Below the pieces are notes generated by a model. It searched no databases, was not told the DNA's origin, and saw only the letters and a list, made by a program, of their open reading frames with translations. A program made the translations under genes and the position numbers. This document shows positions 10,401 to 22,400 of a DNA stretch of 64,000 bases, piece by piece; position 1 is the first letter of the stretch; each line of letters opens with the position of its first letter. The DNA lies in the NCBI GenBank assembly GCA_958296245.1, contig OY282458.1:806001-870000 (forward strand), in the 5' to 3' direction. The stretch comes from an uncultured Dehalococcoidia bacterium. Its GTDB lineage: Bacteria > Chloroflexota > Dehalococcoidia > Lucifugimonadales > G958296245.

Positions 10401-13400
10401 CCGGCTCCGGGGCCTACACGGTGGTGTCGTCGGCCATAGCGGCAAGCGCGACCAGCTATGAGGACACGGGCCTCACGCCCTCGACGGCGTACAAGTACCG
10501 CATCCAAGCCGTGAACGCGCACGGGACCAGCGGGTGGTCGGGCGAGGCGTCCGCAACGACGCCCGCCACCTCCAAGCCCGGGCGCATAACGGACCTGGCG
10601 GCAATCCCTGACCCGACCGACGGCGATACTGAGATTCTCCTGGGGTGGACGCCGCCGGCCGCCAACGGCCCCGCCATCACGGGCATAACGCTCGAGCGCA
10701 AGACCGGCTCGGGGAGCTACGAGGTCATCGCGACTTCGACCATACCGACAAGCGCGGTCAACTACGTTGACGAGGGCCTCACGCCGGTGACGGCGTACAC
10801 GTACCGCATGCGGGCCACGAACTCCTTGGGCGACGCGGCGTGGTCGGACGAGGTGAGCGCAACGACGCGGGCCGGCGTTCCGGACGCCATAACGGACCTG
10901 TCGGCAACGCTCTCGTCGTCTGACCCGTACCGCGTCGTGGACCTGTCGTGGACGACGCCGGCGGGCAACGGGGCCAACATCACCGGCTACCGGCTGGAGC
11001 GCAAGGCAGGGTCTGGGAGCTTCACGCTGGTGTCGTCGTCCATAGGGGCGAGCGCGACGAGCTATGAGGACACGGGCCTCACGAACGGCACGACGTACAC
11101 CTACCGCATCCGCGCCGTGAACTCGGCGGGCGACGCGGATTGGTCGAATGAACGGATCGTGATGACGACGGCGGCGGGGGCTCCGGCGACCATAACGGAC
11201 CTTTCGGCGACGAAGGACGCAACCAACGGCGCGAGGGAGGTTAACCTGGCGTGGACGGCGCCCGCCTCCGACGGAGCCGCGATAACGAGATACGAGCTCG
11301 AGCGCAAGGCCGGGTCCGGGAGCTACGCGGTTGCGAGCTCGACGATAGCGGCCAGCGCGACCAGCTACGAGGACACGGGCCTGACGCCGGGGACGACGTA
11401 CACCTACCAGATTCGGGCCGTGAACAGCGTGGGCAACGCGGCGTGGTCGAATGAGCCCGCCGTGACGACGGACAACGCCCCGCCGGACGCCGTAGATGAC
11501 CTGGGCGCAACTGCCTCGACCTCCGACCCGTACCGCACCGTGGAGCTGACGTGGACCGCGCCCGTCGCCAACGGGGCCAACATCACCGGCTATCGGCTGG
11601 AGCGCATGAGCGGGTCCGGGAGCTTCACGCTGGTGTCGTCGTCCATATTGGCGAGCGCGACGAGCTACACGGACACGGGCCTGACGGCAGGGACCTTCTA
11701 TACGTACCGCATCCGCGCCACGAACTCCGTAGGCAACGGCGAGTGGTCGGGCGATTCGGGCGTGACGACGCGGGCCGCCATCGCACCGGACGCCATAACG
11801 GACCTGGCGGCGACTTCCACGAGCGCGAACTCGATTGTCCTGGCGTGGACCGCGCCCGCCGACAACGGGGCCGTCATCAGCAGCTACACAATCGAGCGCA
11901 AGGAGGGGTCCGGGAGCTATGCCGCGTTGTCGAGCGGACCTGGCGCGAGCGCGACCACCTTCACCGACACCGGCCTCACGCCCGCGACACAATACACCTA
12001 CCGCCTGCGGGCTTGGAACTCCGCGGGCGCGGGCGGGTGGTCCAACCAACTCAGCGCAACGACGGACAACGCCGAGCCCGCGCGCATAACGGACCTGTCC
12101 GCAACCGCCGCAAGCGAGACCACGGTCCGCCTGACGTGGACCAAACCCGCCGCCAACGGCGCCGCCATAACGAGTTACACGCTTCAGCGCAAGAGCGGGA
12201 CCGGGAGTTACGCGGACGGAGCGACTATCCTAGGGATAGGGGCAAGCGCGACGAGTTATTCGGACACGGGCCTCGATCCGGCGACGACGTACACGTACCG
12301 CCTGCGGGCAGTCAACTCCGTGGGCGACGCCGCGTGGTCGAACGAAGCGCCCGCAACGACGCCCGCAGCCGGGGCTCCGGACGGCGCGAATGACCTTGCG
12401 GCGACGAAGGACGCAACCAACGGCGAGACGGAGATCGACCTGTCGTGGACGGCGCCCGACGACAACGGGGAGTCGATAACGAGATACGAGCTTCAGCGCA
12501 AGGCCGGGGGGAGCTACACGGACGTATCTACGACGATAGGGGCAAGCGCGACGAGCTATTCGGACACGGGCCTCACGCCCGGGACGACGTACACGTACCG
12601 CCTGCGGGCCGTGAACAGCGTCGGCGACGGGGCGTGGTCGAACGAACCCTCCGAAACGACGGACAACGCCGCGCCCGCCGCCGTGTCGGACTTGGCCGCA
12701 ACCGCCGCAAGCGCGACCTCGATCAACCTTACGTGGACCGCGCCCAATAACCACGGAGAAACCATCACCGGCTACACGCTTCAGCGCAAGAGCGGCTCAG
12801 GGAACTATGCGGACGTATCGACGTCCATAGGGGCCAGCGCAACCAGCTACTCGAACATGGGCCTCACGCCCGCTACGGCATACATGTACCGCATCCGCGC
12901 CGCCAACTCCGAAGGCGACGGCGCATGGTCCAACGCGCCCAGCGCAACGACGGGCAACGCCGCGCCCGCCGCCATAACGGACCTTACGGCAACCAAGGAC
13001 GCAACCAACGGCGCGACGGAGATAGACCTCGCCTGGACCGCGCCCAACAACCACGGTGCCGCCATCACCGGCTACACGCTTCAGCGCAAGAGCGGCTCAG
13101 GGAACTACGCCGACGTTTCACCCGCACCCTCTGCCAGCGCAACCAGCTACTCGGACACGGGCCTAACGCCCAACGTTACGTATACGTACCGCATCCGCGC
13201 CAAGAACTCCGAAGGCGACGCAGAGTGGTCCAACGAAGACGACGAGACGACGGACTTCGCCCCGCCGGACGCCATAACGGACCTTACGGCAACCAAGGAC
13301 GCAACCAACGGCGCGACGCGGATTAACCTGACGTGGAGCACGCCCCCCGACAACGGGCGGGCGATAACGAGCTACACCCTCCAGCGCAAGGCCGGCTCCG

Positions 13401-16400
13401 GGATATACGCCGACGTATCGACGAACATTGGGGCCAGCGCAACCACCACCACGGACAGGAGCCTCACGCCCGCAACGACGTATACGTACCGGATCCGGGC
13501 TGTGAGCAGCGCCGGCGGCGCAGAGTGGTCCAACGAAGACAGCGCGACTACGGACAACGACGTGCCCGCGGACATAACGGACCTTTCGGCAACCAAGGAC
13601 GCAACCAACGGCTCGACGCAGATCAACCTGACGTGGAGCGCGCCCGCCAACCACGGAGAAGCCATCACGGGCTACACGATCCAGCGCATAAGCGATGATC
13701 GACCGATGTGGACGAACCTTCCGGTCGCGGCAAGCGCGACCAGCTACTCGGACACCGGTCTCACGCCCGGACAGGAACACGCGTACAACATTCGGGCCAC
13801 CAACTCCGTAGGCGACGCGGAGTGGTCCAACTCCGCTCTGGCGACGACGGACGCCGCCGCGCCCGCGACCATAACAGACCTTACCGCAACCAAGGACACA
13901 ACCAACGGCGCGACGGAGATTGACCTGGCCTGGACCGCGCCTTTCGGCAACGGCGCCGCCATCAGCGGCTACACGTTGCAGCGCAAGAGCGGCGGAGGGA
14001 ACTACGCGGACGTTGCGACTTCGACCATAGCGGCAGGCGATACCAGCTACTCCGACACCGGCCTCACGCCGGCGACGGAGTACACGTACCGCCTGCGGGC
14101 CGTGAACTCCGTAGGCAACGCGGAGTGGTCGAACGAAGACAGCGAAACGACGGACAACGACGCTCCCGCGCGCATAATGGACCTGTCCGCAACAGCCTCA
14201 AGCGCGAACGACATCCGCCTGACGTGGAGCACGCCCGCCGCCCACGGCGCCGTCATCAACGCCTACGAGCTTCAGCGCAAGGTTGGCGTAGGGAACTACA
14301 CGACCGTTACATCCGGACCTTCTGTGGGCGATACCAGCTTCAGCGACAGCGGCCTCACGCCCAGCACTGCATACACGTACCGCCTGCGGGCTAAGAACTC
14401 CGTCGGCAACGGCGAGTGGTCCAACGAGGCGTCCGACACGACGCCCGCGCCCGGGGCTCCGTCGGGCGCGTCGGACCTTGCGGCAACCAAGGACGCAACC
14501 GACGGCGCGACGGAGATCGACCTTACGTGGAGCACGCCCGCCGACAACGGGTCCCTTATCACCGGCTACACCCTCCAGCGCAAGAGCAGCACAGAGGGCT
14601 ACGCCGACGTGTCGACGGAGATAACGGCAACCTCAACCAGCTACTCGGACACCGACCTCACGCCCGCTACGGCATACACCTACCGCATCCGGGCCGTGAA
14701 CAGCGTCGGCGACGGAGCGTGGTCCAACGAACCCAGCGTAACGACGGACGACGCCGCGCCCGCCGCCGTGGCGCCCCTTGGCGCAACCGCCGTAAGCTCG
14801 ACCTCGATCCGCCTGTCGTGGTCTGCGCCCGCCGCCCACGGAGAGGCCATCACCGGATACATGCTCCAGCGCAAGAGCGGTTCCGGGAACTACGCGAACG
14901 TATCGACGAACATAGGGGGCAGCGCAACCAGCTACACGGACACGGGCCTCACGCCCGCGACGACGTACACCTACCGCATCCGCGCCGCCAACTCCCTCGG
15001 CAACGGACCGTGGTCCAGCGACGCCGGCGCAACGACGAACGACGCAGCGCCCGCCGCCGTGTCGACCCTTACGGCAACCGCGGACGGCGCGACGGAGATA
15101 GACCTTTCGTGGACCGCGCCCGCCAACCACGGAGAAGCCATCACGGGCTACCGCTTGGAGCGCAAGGCCGGCTCCGGCGCCTTCACGCTGGTGTCGTCGA
15201 CCATAGCGGCCGGCGCGACCAGCTACACGGACACCGGCCTCACGCCCGCAACGGCGTACACGTACCGCATCCTCGCCGCCAACTCCATAGGCGACGGAGC
15301 GTGGTCGAACGAAGACAGCGAAACGACGGACAACGCCGAGCCCGCCGCCATATCGGGCTTTACGGCAACCAAGGACGCAACCAACGGCAGGACGCAGATA
15401 AACCTGTCGTGGTCTGCGCCCGCCACCAACGGCGCCTCCATCATCAACTACACCATCCAGCGCAAGGCCGGCTCCGGGAACTACGCGACCGTAGCGACGA
15501 GAGGGGCCAGCGCAATCAGGTACTCCGACACCGGACTCACCCCCGGAACGGCCTACACCTACCGCATCCGCGCCAATAACTCCGTAGGCGCCGGCGCGTG
15601 GTCCAACGAACCGTCCGCAACGACGGACAACGCCAAGCCCGCGCGCATAACGGACCTGTCCGCATCCGCCACAAGCCGGACCGAGGTCCGTCTTACCTGG
15701 ACCACGCCCGCCAACCACGGCTCCGCCATCACCAGCTACCGCCTGGAGCGCAAGACCGGCTCCGGGAACTACGTGCTGCAGGCGTCGTCGCCCATAGCGG
15801 CCGGCGCGACCAGCTACGCGGACACGAGCTCCATCACGGCCAACACTGCATATACCTACCGCCTGCGGGCTGTGAACTCCATCGGTAACGCGGACTGGTC
15901 CAACGAAGCGTCCGACACGACGCCCGCAGCCGGGGCTCCGGCGGGCGCGGCGGACCTTACGGCAAACAAGGACGCAACCAACGGCAGGACGGAGATTGAC
16001 TTAGCTTGGACCGCTCCCGCCGACAACGGCGCCGCCATAACGAGTTACACCCTCCAGCGCAAGGCCGACATGGGGACCTACGCGAACGTATCGACGACCA
16101 TAGGGGGCAGCGCGACCAGCACCACGGACACCGGCCTCACGCCCGGCACTGCATATACCTACCGCCTGCGCGCCGTCAACTCCGTCGGCAACGGCGCATG
16201 GTCCAACGAACCGTCCGCAACGACGGACAACGCCCCGCCCGCGACCATAGCGGGCTTTACGGCAACCACGGACGCAACCAACGGCGCGACGCAGATTGAC
16301 CTCGCCTGGACCGCGCCCAACAACCACGGCGCCGCCATAACGAGCTACACGCTTCAGCGCAAGAGCGGCGGAGGCGTCTACGCGGACGTTTCACCCGCAC

Positions 16401-19400
16401 CCTCTGCCAGCGCAACCAGCTACTCCGACACCGGCCTCACGCCCGCAACGGCGTACACGTACCGCATCCGGGCCGTGAACTCCGTCGGCAACGCGGACTG
16501 GTCCAACGAACCCAGCGCAACGACGGACGACGCCCCGCCCGCGGCCATAGCGGGCTTTACGGCAACCAAGGACGCAACCAACGGCGCGACGGAGATTGAC
16601 CTCGCCTGGACCGCGCCCGCCAACCACGGAGAAGCCATCACCGGCTACACCCTCCAGCGCAAGAGCGGCTCCGGGGTCTACGCGGACGTAGCGACGAACA
16701 TCGCGAGCAGCGCAACCAGCTACTCGGACACGGGCCTCACGCCCGCTACGGCATACACGTACCGGATTCGGGCCGTGAACAGCGTCGGCAACGCGGAGTG
16801 GTCCAACGAACCCAGCGCAACGACGGACAAAGCCGCGCCCGCGGCCGTGTCTACCCTTACGGCAACCAAGGACGGAACCAACGGCGCGACGGAGATAGAC
16901 CTGGCCTGGACCGCGCCCGCCAACCACGGAGCCGCCATCACGGGCTACAGCTTGGAGCGCAAGGCCGGCTCCGGCGCCTTCACGCTGGTGTCGTCGTCCA
17001 TCGGGGCCAGTGACACCAGCTACTCCGACACCGGCCTCACGCCCGCGACGGCGTACACGTACCGCATCCGCGCCACGAACTCCATCGGCGACGGCGCGTG
17101 GTCCAACGAACCCAGCGAAACGACGGACAACGCCGCGCCCGCGGCCGTAACGAACCTTTCGGCAACAGCCGCAAGCTCGGTCGCGATCCGCCTGTCGTGG
17201 TCTGCGCCCGCCACCAACGGCGCCGCCATCATCAACTACACCCTCCAGCGCAAGGCCGGCTCCGGGAACTACGCGACCGTAGCGACGAGACATGCCAGCG
17301 CAATCAGGTACTCCGACACCGGACTCACCCCCGGAACGGAGTACACCTACCGCATCCGCGCCACGAACTCCGTAGGCGCCGGCGGATGGTCCAGCGAAGC
17401 ATCCGCAACGACGAACGCCGCCGCGCCCGCGCGCATAACGGACCTCACGGCAACCAAGGACGCGACCAACGGCGCGACGGAGATTGACCTGTCGTGGACC
17501 GCGCCCGCCACCAACGGAGCCGCCATCAGTAGCTACACTCTTCATGCCAAGACGGGATCCGCCCCCTACGCGCTGGTGTCGTCGAACATAGCGGCCGGCG
17601 CAACCAGCTACTCGGACACGGGCCTCACGCCCGCTACGGCATACACGTACCAGATTCAGGCTGTGAACAGCGTCGGCGCCGGCGCATGGTCGAACGAAGA
17701 CAGCGATACGACGGACAACGCCGAGCCCGCCGCCGTGGCGGACCTGTCGGCAACCAAGGACGCAACCAACGGCGCGACGGAGATTGACCTTTCGTGGACC
17801 GCGCCCGCCGCCAACGGAGCCGCCATCAGCAGCTACACCCTCCAGCGCAAGAGCGGCTCAGGCGTCTACACGAACGTATCGACGACCATAGCGGCCAGCG
17901 CAACCAGCTACTCGGACACGGGCCTCATGCCCGCAACGACATACACGTACCAGATTCGGGCTGTGAACAGCGTCGGCAACGCGGACTGGTCCAACGAACC
18001 CAGCGAAACGACGGACGCCCTCGCGCCCTCGGCCGTGTCGGACCTGTCGGCAACCGCCCCAGGCTCGACTGCCATCGACCTGTCGTGGACCGCGCCCGCC
18101 GCCAACGGCGCCGCCATCAGTAGCTACACGCTCCAGCGCCAGGCCGGCTCCGGGACCTACACGGACGTATCGACGTCCATAGCGGCCGGCGCAACCAGCT
18201 ACTCGGACAGCAGCCTCACGCCCGCAACGGCGTACAAGTACCGGATTCGGGCCGTGAACAGCGTGGGCAACGCGGGATGGTCGAACGAGGCCAGCGCAAC
18301 GACGAACAACGCCGTGCCCGCCACAGTGGGGGACCTGGCGGCCGCGCCCGCGTCCGCTAACCCGTACACCTCCGTGGCCCTGACCTGGACCGCGCCCGCC
18401 GCCAACGGCGCCAACATCACCAGCTACACCCTTCAGCGCAAGACCGGCGGAGGGAGCTACGCGAACGTAGCGACGAACATCGCCGCCGGCGCAACCAGCT
18501 ACACGGACACGGGCCGTACGTCCGGGACGGCATACACGTACCAGATTCGGGCCGTGAACAGTGTCGGCGAGGCGTCGTGGTCGAACCAAGCTACCGTAAC
18601 GACGACGGCCGTCGGCGCGCCCGATGCCATAACGGACCTGTCCGCAACCAAGGACGCAACCAACGGCGCGACGGAGATCGACCTGTCGTGGACCACGCCC
18701 GACAACAACGGGAATCCGATACTGAGCTACACCCTCCAGCGCAAGGCCGGCTCCGGGACCTATACGGACGTATCAACGTCCATCGCGGCCGGCGCAACCA
18801 CCTACTCGGACGCCGGCCTCACGCCCGCGACGGCGTACACGTACCGCCTGCAGGCTAAGAACACCACCGGCGCCGCCCCGTGGTCGAACACACCGAGCGT
18901 AACGACGGACACCGCCCCGCCCGCAGCCGTGGCGAATCTGGCCGCCGGCGCCGTGTCCTCAGACCCATACCGCTCCGCGGCCCTGACGTGGACCGCGCCC
19001 GCCGCCAACGGGGCCAACATCACCGGCTACCGGCTGGAGCGCAAGGCCGGTTCCGGCTCCTTTACGCTGGTGTCGTCGTCCATCGCCGCCGGCGCAACCA
19101 GCTACTCGGACACCGGCCTCACGCCCGGCACGACGTACACGTACCGCATCCGCGCCGTGAACTCCGTGGGCAGCGGCGCGTGGTCCAACGAACCCACCTA
19201 CACGACGACGGCCACCTCCGCGCCGGACGCCGTGTCGGACCTGGCGGCCGCGGGCGGGTCCTCTGACCCGTACCGCACCGCGTCCTTGACGTGGACCGCG
19301 CCCGCCGCCAACGGAGCATCTATCACCGGCTACCGCCTGGAACGCAAGGCCGGTTCCGGCTCCTTCGGGCTGGTGTCGTCGTCCATCGCCGCCGGCGCAA

Positions 19401-22400
19401 CCAGCTACACTGACACGGGCCTCACGCCCGGCACGACGTACACGTACCGCATCCGCGCCGTGAACTCCGCCGGCAACGCGATGTGGTCCAACACAGACGA
19501 CGTAATAATGGTTAGCACCACCGCGCCCGACACCATAACGGACCTCTCCGCAACCAAGGACGGGACCAACGGCGCGACGGAAATCGACCTGGCGTGGTCC
19601 ACGCCCAACGCCAACGGAGAAGCCATCACCGGCTACCGCCTGGAGCGCAAGGCCGGTTCCGGGAACTACGGGCTGCTGTCGTCTTCCATCGCGGTCGGCG
19701 CAACAACCTACACGGACACGGGCCTCACGCCCGCGACACAATACACCTACCGCCTGCGGGCTACGAACTCCGTCGGCGACTCGGCATGGTCCAACGAACC
19801 CAGCGACACGACGGACAACGCCGCGCCCGCGCGCATAACGGACCTGGCCGCAACCGCCGCAAGCGCGAACGCGGTCAGCCTCACGTGGACCGCGCCCGCC
19901 GCCCACGGAGCCGCCATCAACCAGTACTCGGTCGAGCGCAAGGTAGGGTCCGGGAGCTATGTTGCACTGTCATCCGCACCTAGCGCATCCGCAACCAGCT
20001 ACACGGACTTCAGCGCCACGCCCGCAACGACATACACGTACCGCCTGCGGGCTTGGAACACCGAGGGCGGAGGCGATTGGTCCAACGGGGCGCTCGCCAC
20101 GACGCCCGCAGCCGGGGCTCCGGACGCCGTGGCGGGCCTTACGGCAACCAAGGACGCCACCAACGGCGGGACGGAGATTGACCTGGCTTGGACCGCGCCC
20201 GCCACCAACGGCGCCGCCATCACCGGGTACACGCTTCAGCGCAAGGCCGGCTCAGGGACCTACACGAACGTATCGACGTCCATCGCGGCAGGCGCAACCA
20301 GCTACTCGGACACCGGCCTGACGCCCGGCACTGCATATACGTACCGCATCCGCGCCGCCAGTTCCGCGGGCAGCGGCGCATGGTCCAACGAACCGTCCGC
20401 AACGACGGACAACGCCGCGCCCGCCGCCGTGTCTAACCTTACGGCAACCAAGGACGCAACCAACGGCGCGAGGGGGATTGACCTCGCCTGGACCGCGCCC
20501 AACAACCACGGCGCCGCCATCAGCGCCTACCGGCTGGAGCGCAAGGTAGGCTCCGGCGCCTTCGCGCTGCTGTCGTCTTCCATCGCGGTCAGCACAACCA
20601 GCTACACGGACACGGGCCTCACGCCCGCAACGGCATACACGTACCGCATCCGCGCCACCAACTCCGTAGGCGACGCGGCGTGGTCCAACGAGGCCAGCGC
20701 AACGACGGACGCCGCCCCGCCGGACGCCGTGACGGGCCTTACGGCAACCACGGACGCAACCAACGGCGCGAGGGAGATAGACCTATCGTGGACCGCGCCC
20801 GCCGCCAACGGCGCCGCCATCAGCGGCTACCGGCTGGAGCGCAAGGCCGGCTCCGGCTCCTACGGGCTGGTGTCGTCGACCATAGGGGCCGGCGCGACCA
20901 GCTACTCGGACACGGGCCTCACGCCCGCAACGGCGTACACGTACCGCATCCGCGCCGTGAACTCCGCAGGCAACGCGGCGTGGTCGAACGATCCCAACGT
21001 AACGACGGACAACGCCGCGCCCGCACGCATAACGGGCCTGTCCGCAACCGCCGCAAGCTCGACCGCGATGCGCCTGTCGTGGACCGCGCCCGCCGCCCAC
21101 GGAGCCGCCATCAGCGGCTACCGGCTGGAGCGCAAGGCGGGCTCCGGCCCCTACGGGCTGGTGTCGTCGACCATAGGGGCAGGCGCAACCAGCTACACGG
21201 ACACGGGCCTCACTCCCGGGACTAGATACACGTACCGCATTCGCGCCGCCAACTCCGTCGGCGACGCGGCGTGGTCCAACGAGCCCAGCAGAACGGCGCG
21301 GGACCCCGCCGCGCCCGCGGCCATAACGAACCTGTCGGCAACCAGGGACGCAACCAACGGCGCGAGGGAGATCGACCTTACGTGGACCGCGCCCGACGAC
21401 AACGGAGCCGCCATCACTGGCTACACGCTCCAGCGTAGGGCAGGCTCCGGGAGCTACGCGAACGTATCGACGTCCATAGCGGCAGGCGCAACCAGCTACA
21501 CGGACGCGGGCCTCACGCCCGGGACTAGATACACGTACCGCATCCGCGCCGCCAACTCCATCGGCGACGGCGCATGGTCCAACACACCCAGCGCAACGAC
21601 GCGGGCGCCCGTCGCCGACACGCCGCCTCCGACGGACGACGGCGGCGGTGGCGGCGACGGCGGCGGTGGCGGCGGCGGTGGCGGTGGAGGCGGCTCTGCC
21701 GACCCTCCCGCGGCGAACGTGATCGCCTTGGAGCCGGCCGCGATGTCGTTCACCGTCCGTCAGGGTGGCGGCGGCCTACCGCCTAAGGCGTTTGCGGTGT
21801 GGAACACCAAGTCCGAAGACATGAACTTCAGCGTGCTCAAGAACGTGCGCTGGTTCACCGCAACGCTCTCGCAGGGCAGCTCGAACGGCCCCGACGACCG
21901 GGTCGAGGGGTCCGTGTCCTTGTCCGCGAACGCGGCGGGCCTGGAGGTGGGCACGTACACCGGGCTGCTGCGGATAGCGTCGGACACCGCCGAGAACTCG
22001 CCGCAGAGGGTGACGGTAACGCTGACTGTGCTCGGCCCCGCAACGGCCTGGGACGTTGTGAGGCCCGGCCGGAGCGCGCAGATAGAAACGCCGGACGGCT
22101 CCGTGCAACTGACGGTGCCTGCGGACGCCGCGTCCGCAGGGGTCGAGATCAGGATGAAGAGGCTGGACGTCCCGACGCTGGCCGCGCCGCCCGCCGAGAG
22201 CGGCCCCGTCACGCTGGCCGTGGAACTGGACACGTTCGACGCGGACACCGGCCTACTGAAGCCCACGCAGTACTCGTCCGCCGTGAGCCTGCGCTTCCGC
22301 CTGCCGGATGACGAAGGCGCGGCGTGCGGAGACGGTCGCGCGCGCGTGTACCGCGTGGCGGACGAAGGCGGCTGGACGCTGCTCACGCACCGCTGCGAGA

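Noticed and set aside
6839-12049. Very long minus-strand frames (806 and 909 aa) opposite the FN3 array
   Set aside because: They are Arg/Val/Gly-rich products of the complementary frame of a GC-rich tandem repeat. The plus strand codes for clear FN3 modules throughout.
1570-21606. FN3 array as a CRISPR-like or non-coding repeat
   Set aside because: The ~300-bp period is in frame over 20 kb without stops and keeps the FN3 residues; there is no spacer-repeat pattern and no cas gene.
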